Shown one piece after another: positions 59,549 to 64,000 of a stretch of 64,000 bases of DNA (position 1 is its first letter; every line of letters starts with the position of its first letter). The notes beneath the pieces were generated by a model. That model was not told the origin of the DNA and did not search any database. It saw only the letters and a list, made by a program, of their open reading frames with translations. The stretch comes from Gallionella sp. (GTDB lineage: Bacteria > Pseudomonadota > Gammaproteobacteria > Burkholderiales > Gallionellaceae). Where the stretch lies: positions 25,519 through 89,518 of the forward strand of contig JALNYK010000011.1 of NCBI GenBank assembly GCA_023229845.1, given 5' to 3'. Position numbers and translations under genes: made by a program.

Positions 59549-61561
59549 ATGGCTGCGACACGTAACGTAACCCCACCCAAGTACAACGATATTACCGGCG
59601 CGATTCGCATGCTGGCAGTCGATGCCGTGCAAAAAGCCAATTCCGGGCATCCGGGTGCGCCTATGGGCATGGCGGAAATCGCCGACGTGCTGTGGAACCG
59701 CCATCTGCGTCACAACCCGGCAAACCCGAAGTGGCCGGATCGCGACCGTTTCATTCTGTCCAACGGCCACGGCTCGATGCTGATCTATGCGTTGCTGCAC
59801 CTGTCCGGCTACGACCTGCCGATCGAAGAACTGAAGCGCTTCCGCCAGATGCATTCCAAGACTCCGGGTCACCCCGAGTACGGCTACACCCCCGGCGTTG
59901 AAACCACCGGTGGTCCGCTGGGCCAGGGCATCACCAACGCGGTCGGCATGGCGATGGCAGAGAAACTGCTGGCTGCCGAGTTCAACAAGCCCGACCACGA
60001 GATCGTCAATCACAACACCTACGTGTTCCTCGGTGACGGCTGCATGATGGAAGGCATCTCGCACGAAGCCTGCGCGCTGGCCGGCACCTGGGGTCTGGGC
60101 AAGCTGACGGCGTTCTGGGACGACAACAACATCTCCATCGATGGTCACATCGACGGCTGGTACACCGACGACACCGCGAAGCGTTTCGAAGCCTACGGCT
60201 GGCACGTCATCGCCAATGTGCAGGGCCATGACTCCGAGGCGATCGACGCCGCGATCAAGGCTGGCCATGCGGTTACCGACAAGCCGACGCTGATCTGCTG
60301 CAAGACCGTTATCGGTGCGGGTTCGCCGAACAAGGAAGGCACACACGACGTGCACGGCGCAGCGCTGGGCGATGCCGAAGTGGCTGCGACGCGCGAGCAC
60401 ATCGGTTGGAAATATCCTCCGTTCGAAATCCCGGCTCACGTTTACGAAGCATGGGACGCACGCACCAAGGGCGAGGGCCTGGAAAAGCTGTGGAACAACA
60501 AGTTCGCCGAGTACAAGGCCGCCTTCCCGAAAGAAGCTGCCGAGTTCGAGCGTCGTATCAACAAGCAGCTGCCTGCTGACTGGGCCGCTCACGCCGCCGA
60601 GTTCATTGCCAAGACCAACGAGAAGGCAGAGACCATCGCCACCCGCAAGGCTTCGCAGAACGCGATCAACGGCCTGCAGCCTGCGCTGCCCGAGTTTCTG
60701 GGCGGTTCCGCCGACCTGACCGGTTCCAACCTGACCAACTGGACAGGCGCGCACCATGTCAGCGGCAAGAAGCCGGGCAACTACATCAGCTACGGCGTGC
60801 GCGAATTTGGCATGTCGCACATCATGAACGGCATGGCGTTGCACGGCGGCTTCCTGCCGTTCGGCGGCACCTTCCTGATGTTCTCCGAGTATGCACGCAA
60901 TGCGCTGCGCATGTCGGCGCTGATGAAGCAGCGCGTGATCTATGTGTTCACCCACGACTCCATCGGTCTGGGCGAAGACGGCCCGACGCACCAGCCGGTC
61001 GAGCAGACCGCCACGCTGCGCTACATCCCGAATATGGAAGTATGGCGTCCGTGCGACACCGTCGAGTCCGCCGTGGCATGGGTTGCTGCGGTCGAGCGCA
61101 ACGACGGCCCTTCCAGCCTGATTTTCAGCCGCCAGAATCTGGCGTTCCAGAAGCGCGACGAAGCGCAGATCGCCGCGATCCGCAAGGGCGCTTACGTGCT
61201 GTCCGAAGCTGCGGGCGGCAAGCCGCAGGCCGTGATCATCGCGACCGGTTCCGAAGTGTCGCTGGCACTGAGCGCACAGACAGCATTGGCTGCCGAAGGC
61301 ATCAACGTACGCGTGGTATCGATGCCGTCGACCAACGTGTTCGACAAGCAGGATCAAGCCTACAAGGACAGCGTACTGCCCAAGGGCAGCAAGCGCGTCG
61401 CGGTCGAGGCTGGCGTGACCGGCGGCTGGTACAAGTATGTTCTGGACGGCGCAGTGGTCGGCATGGACACCTTCGGCGAGTCCGCTCCGGCACCGGAACT
61501 GTTCAAGCACTTCGGCTTCACGACAGAGAATGTCGTCAAAGCAGTTAAGGGCGTTCTGTAA
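59549..61561 (+). CDS. tkt: Transketolase
   Basis: The 670-residue protein has the TPP-binding set (KANSGHPGAPMGMAEIADVL; GHGSMLIYALLHLSGYDLPI; FLGDGCMMEGISHEACALAG; WDDNNISIDGHIDGW) and the pyrimidine domain (HDSIGLGEDGPTHQPVEQTA). It interconverts sugar phosphates in the pentose-phosphate and Calvin cycles. A strong AGGAGA precedes the ATG. It leads a run with gap, pgk and pyk. Confidence 0.99.
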   Translation: MAATRNVTPPKYNDITGAIRMLAVDAVQKANSGHPGAPMGMAEIADVLWNRHLRHNPANPKWPDRDRFILSNGHGSMLIYALLHLSGYDLPIEELKRFRQMHSKTPGHPEYGYTPGVETTGGPLGQGITNAVGMAMAEKLLAAEFNKPDHEIVNHNTYVFLGDGCMMEGISHEACALAGTWGLGKLTAFWDDNNISIDGHIDGWYTDDTAKRFEAYGWHVIANVQGHDSEAIDAAIKAGHAVTDKPTLICCKTVIGAGSPNKEGTHDVHGAALGDAEVAATREHIGWKYPPFEIPAHVYEAWDARTKGEGLEKLWNNKFAEYKAAFPKEAAEFERRINKQLPADWAAHAAEFIAKTNEKAETIATRKASQNAINGLQPALPEFLGGSADLTGSNLTNWTGAHHVSGKKPGNYISYGVREFGMSHIMNGMALHGGFLPFGGTFLMFSEYARNALRMSALMKQRVIYVFTHDSIGLGEDGPTHQPVEQTATLRYIPNMEVWRPCDTVESAVAWVAAVERNDGPSSLIFSRQNLAFQKRDEAQIAAIRKGAYVLSEAAGGKPQAVIIATGSEVSLALSAQTALAAEGINVRVVSMPSTNVFDKQDQAYKDSVLPKGSKRVAVEAGVTGGWYKYVLDGAVVGMDTFGESAPAPELFKHFGFTTENVVKAVKGVL

Positions 61562-61564
61562 GGG

Positions 61565-61646
61565 ATTTGACGACATTGCGGCGGAGGCGGAGCAACGCTC
61601 CGGCCAAAGCCAAAATGTGGTCAAGGCCGTGAAGAGCGTGCTGTAA
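61565..61646 (+). pseudogene. Remnant of a second transketolase 3' end
   Basis: Right after the tkt stop, about 80 bases read, in one frame, FDDIAAEAEQRSGQSQ followed by NVVKAVKSVL and a stop, nearly repeating the tkt C terminus NVVKAVKGVL. The codons differ at several places, so it is a diverged copy rather than a recent duplication. No start or body is present. Confidence 0.7.
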
Positions 61647-61677
61647 AAGTTTTTAATTACTAAACGGGAGAAAACAA

Positions 61678-62679
61678 ATGGCTATCAAAGTTGGCATCAA
61701 TGGTTTCGGTCGTATCGGCCGCATGGCATTCCGCGCAATCGCGAAGGATTTTCCGGATCTGGAAGTGGTCGCGATCAACGACCTGCTGGAGCCGGACTAT
61801 CTGGCTTACATGCTGAAGTACGACTCCGTGCACGGCAATTTCAAGGGCGATGTCGCAGTGAGCGGCAACAACCTGGTCGTGAACGGCAAGACCATCCGTC
61901 TGACCGCCGAGCGCGACCCCGCCAACCTGAAGTGGAACGAAGCAGGCGCCGACATCGTGATCGAGTGCACCGGTTTCTTCCTGACCGACGAGTCCTGCCA
62001 GGCCCACATCAAGGCCGGCGCCAAGAAGGTCGTGATGTCCGCTCCTTCCAAGGATAAGACACCGATGTTCGTGTACGGCGTGAACCACAACACCTACGCC
62101 GGCCAAACCATCGTGTCCGCAGCATCCTGCACTACCAACTGCCTGGCACCGGTTGCCAAGGTGTTGAACGACAACTGGGGCATCAAGCGCGGCCTGATGA
62201 CTACCGTGCACGCCGCCACTGCAACGCAGAAGACCGTCGATGGTCCATCCAACAAGGATTGGCGCGGCGGCCGTGGCATTCTGGAAAACATCATCCCGTC
62301 GTCCACCGGTGCTGCCAAGGCTGTGGGCGTGGTGTTGCCTGAACTGAACGGCAAGCTGACCGGCATGGCGTTCCGCGTGCCGACTTCCGACGTCTCGGTG
62401 GTCGACCTGACCGTCGAGTTGAACAAGGAAGCCAAGTACGAAGACATCTGCGCGGCAATGAAGGCTGCTTCGCAGACCGGCGACATGAGCAAGACGCTGG
62501 GTTACACCGATGAGAAGGTGGTTTCCACCGACTTCCGCGGCTGCAGCTTCTCGTCGATCTTCGACGCCGAAGCCGGCATCGCGCTGGATGGCACCTTCGT
62601 CAAGGTCGTTGCCTGGTACGACAACGAGTACGGCTACACCTGCAACATGCTGCGCTTCGTACAGCACGTCGCCAAGTAA
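61678..62679 (+). CDS. gap: Type I glyceraldehyde-3-phosphate dehydrogenase
   Basis: The 333-residue protein has the NAD(P)-binding start KVGINGFGRIGRMAFRAI and the catalytic Cys in SAASCTTNCLAPVAKVLND, plus DNEYGYTCNMLRFVQHV. Asn rather than Asp... at the end of strand beta-2 cannot be judged safely, so cofactor preference is left open. A GGGAG precedes the ATG. It serves glycolysis, gluconeogenesis or the Calvin cycle. Confidence 0.98.
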   Translation: MAIKVGINGFGRIGRMAFRAIAKDFPDLEVVAINDLLEPDYLAYMLKYDSVHGNFKGDVAVSGNNLVVNGKTIRLTAERDPANLKWNEAGADIVIECTGFFLTDESCQAHIKAGAKKVVMSAPSKDKTPMFVYGVNHNTYAGQTIVSAASCTTNCLAPVAKVLNDNWGIKRGLMTTVHAATATQKTVDGPSNKDWRGGRGILENIIPSSTGAAKAVGVVLPELNGKLTGMAFRVPTSDVSVVDLTVELNKEAKYEDICAAMKAASQTGDMSKTLGYTDEKVVSTDFRGCSFSSIFDAEAGIALDGTFVKVVAWYDNEYGYTCNMLRFVQHVAK

Positions 62680-62690
62680 TACGCTCCGCA

Positions 62691-62715
62691 AAGGGCTGGC
62701 CTCGCCGGCCCTTTT
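62691..62715 (+). terminator. Hairpin with T-run between gap and pgk
   Basis: AAGGGCTGGC-CTC-GCCGGCCCTTTT is an intrinsic-terminator-like stem (one T-G pair) in the 63-base gap. Since pgk follows in the same direction it may act as a partial terminator or mRNA stabiliser. Confidence 0.75.
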
Positions 62716-62742
62716 AGCTTTATCTGTTCCAAAGGAAAAATC

Positions 62743-63924
62743 ATGTCTGTTATCAAAATGACCGATCTGGATCTGAAGGGCAAGCGCGTCCTGATCCGTT
62801 CCGATCTCAACGTGCCCGTCAAGGATGGCAAGGTGACCTCCGACGCGCGTATCACCGCCTCGATGGCGACCATTAACGCCGCACTGAAGGCAGGCGCACG
62901 TGTGATGGTGACTTCCCATCTGGGCCGTCCGGAAGAAGGCGTGTACTCGGAAGAGAATTCGCTGAAGCCGGTGGCCGATACTATCGCCAACAAGCTGGGC
63001 AAGCCCGTGCGCCTGATCCGCGACTGGATCGACGGTGGTTTCGACGTCGCCGAGGGCGAACTGGTGCTGCTGGAGAACTGCCGTTTCAACAAGGGCGAAA
63101 AGAAGAGCAACGACGAGCTGTCGAAGAAATACGCCGCACTATGCGACGTGTTCGTGATGGATGCGTTCGGCACCGCACACCGCGCTGAGGCTTCGACCCA
63201 CGGCGTGGCGAAGTTCGCTCCGGTTGCGGCCGCAGGCATCCTGCTGACCGAGGAACTGGAAGCGTTGACCAAGGCGCTGTTGAGCCCGGCTCGTCCGATG
63301 GTCGCTATCGTCGGCGGCTCCAAGGTTTCGACCAAGTTGACCGTGCTGGAATCCCTGTCCGAGAAGTGCGAACAGTTGGTGGTCGGCGGCGGTATCGCTA
63401 ACACCTTCCTCAAGGCCTCCGGCCACAACGTCGGCAAGTCGTTGTGCGAAGACGACCTGGTTCCGACCGCACAAGCCCTGATGAGCAAGATGCAGGCGCG
63501 CGGCGCGTCCATCCCGGTCGCTGTCGATGTGGTTTGCGGCAAGAAGTTCGACGCTAATGAGCCGGCTGTGCTGAAGGATGCAGGCGACGTGGCCGACGAC
63601 GATATGATCTTCGACATCGGTCCGAAGAGCGCACAGGAACTTGCCGACATCATCATGAAGGCAGGCACCGTGGTGTGGAACGGCCCGGTCGGCGTGTTCG
63701 AATTCGACCAGTTCGGCGAAGGCACCAAGACCATCGCCAAGGCAATCGCGGAAACCAGCGCATTTACTCTGGCCGGCGGCGGCGACACCATCGCGGCGAT
63801 CCAGAAGTACGACATCTTCGACAAGGTGTCCTACATTTCCACTGCGGGCGGTGCATTTCTGGAATTCCTCGAAGGCAAAACCTTGCCTGCCGTGGCGATT
63901 CTGGAAGAGCGCGCCAAGCAATAA
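62743..63924 (+). CDS. pgk: Phosphoglycerate kinase
   Basis: The 393-residue protein has the conserved RSDLNVPVKDGKVTSDAR, TSHLGRPEEG, MDAFGTAHRAEAST, VAIVGGSKVSTKLTVLESL, NGPVGVFEFDQFGEGT and GGGDTIAAIQK. It transfers the acyl phosphate to ADP or, in the Calvin direction, phosphorylates 3-phosphoglycerate. AAAGGA precedes the ATG. Confidence 0.99.
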   Translation: MSVIKMTDLDLKGKRVLIRSDLNVPVKDGKVTSDARITASMATINAALKAGARVMVTSHLGRPEEGVYSEENSLKPVADTIANKLGKPVRLIRDWIDGGFDVAEGELVLLENCRFNKGEKKSNDELSKKYAALCDVFVMDAFGTAHRAEASTHGVAKFAPVAAAGILLTEELEALTKALLSPARPMVAIVGGSKVSTKLTVLESLSEKCEQLVVGGGIANTFLKASGHNVGKSLCEDDLVPTAQALMSKMQARGASIPVAVDVVCGKKFDANEPAVLKDAGDVADDDMIFDIGPKSAQELADIIMKAGTVVWNGPVGVFEFDQFGEGTKTIAKAIAETSAFTLAGGGDTIAAIQKYDIFDKVSYISTAGGAFLEFLEGKTLPAVAILEERAKQ

Positions 63925-63941
63925 TCACAACCAGGAATCAC

Positions 63942-64000
63942 ATGCTGCGTAGAACAAAAATAGTTGCAACGCTGGGGCCTGCCTCCAGCGATCAAAAAGT
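63942..64000 (+). CDS. pyk: Pyruvate kinase, 5' end only
   Basis: The last 59 bases start at an ATG with AGGA upstream and read MLRRTKIVATLGPASSDQK, the conserved N terminus of pyruvate kinase. The rest lies beyond the window. It is 17 bases after pgk, so co-transcription is likely. Confidence 0.93.
   Translation, partial: MLRRTKIVATLGPASSDQK

Noticed and set aside
59486..61624. 712-codon open frame antisense to tkt
   Set aside because: Mirror of a highly expressed gene with strong codon bias; the translation has no family character.

Overview
This is a 64 kb chromosomal window from a GC-rich Gram-negative bacterium, carrying the replication origin region. Gene orders point to a betaproteobacterium: rpmH-rnpA-yidD-yidC-mnmE-mnmG-rsmG-parA-parB-atpI with the atp operon on one side of dnaA; dnaA-dnaN-gyrB without recF on the other; plus topA-smg-dprA-LysM facing def-fmt-rsmB-DUF4390-ntrY-ntrX, and a tkt-gap-pgk-pyk run. 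A relative of the Gallionellaceae/Nitrosomonadales fits best, but that placement is inference from gene order and protein character, not a database match.

Layout. 1-2.2 kb: start of an RND efflux permease and its adaptor lipoprotein, with a perfect operator-like palindrome upstream. 2.5-7.7 kb: a glycine-zipper lipoprotein, a zinc-ribbon membrane protein, an HD-GYP/bacteriohemerythrin fusion, a two-domain kinase-like protein and rsmI. 7.7-11 kb: lpoA-yraN-diaA/gmhA-dolP (same order as E. coli) and rfaE2. 11-14.6 kb: DUF3124, a TrkA-linked K+ channel, a WYL regulator, a TfoX-like protein and two small ferredoxin-like-fold proteins. 14.7-22.3 kb: DUF971-ubiE, then a 3.3 kb block of mixed genes, then Tim44-like-ubiJ-ubiB. 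22.3-24.8 kb: a variable junction with an orphan ParA, dispersed repeats, a broken 3' end of glmS, a small 2-TM protein and PhnA. 24.8-41.7 kb: a stand-alone PilB/GspE-type ATPase, then atpCDGAHFEBI, parBA, rsmG, mnmG, mnmE, yidC, yidD, rnpA and rpmH, all on the minus strand. 41.8-47 kb: dnaA, the candidate oriC in the dnaA-dnaN gap, dnaN and gyrB. 47-47.8 kb: a small pair including a PIN-domain protein. 48-53.3 kb: topA, smg, dprA and a LysM protein (minus). 53.4-64 kb: def to ntrX, then tkt, gap, pgk and the start of pyk (plus).

How the parts work together. Around the origin the window encodes the initiator (dnaA), clamp (dnaN), gyrase B, topoisomerase I, a DiaA-type initiation factor candidate, and ParA/ParB with two matching parS sites placed on either side of dnaA. 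Envelope work is covered by YidC/YidD, LpoA, DolP, heptose enzymes and the RND pump; quinone biosynthesis by UbiE/J/B; energy by ATP synthase and the lower glycolytic/Calvin-cycle enzymes. Most of the window is ordinary core genome. The least ordinary parts are palindromic repeats that have gone into two unrelated coding sequences in frame, the block inside the ubi cluster (including a membrane-anchored PD-(D/E)XK-like protein), the glmS remnant, and the HD-GYP-hemerythrin and cyclase-FHA fusions. No tRNA, rRNA, CRISPR array, transposase or phage gene was seen.
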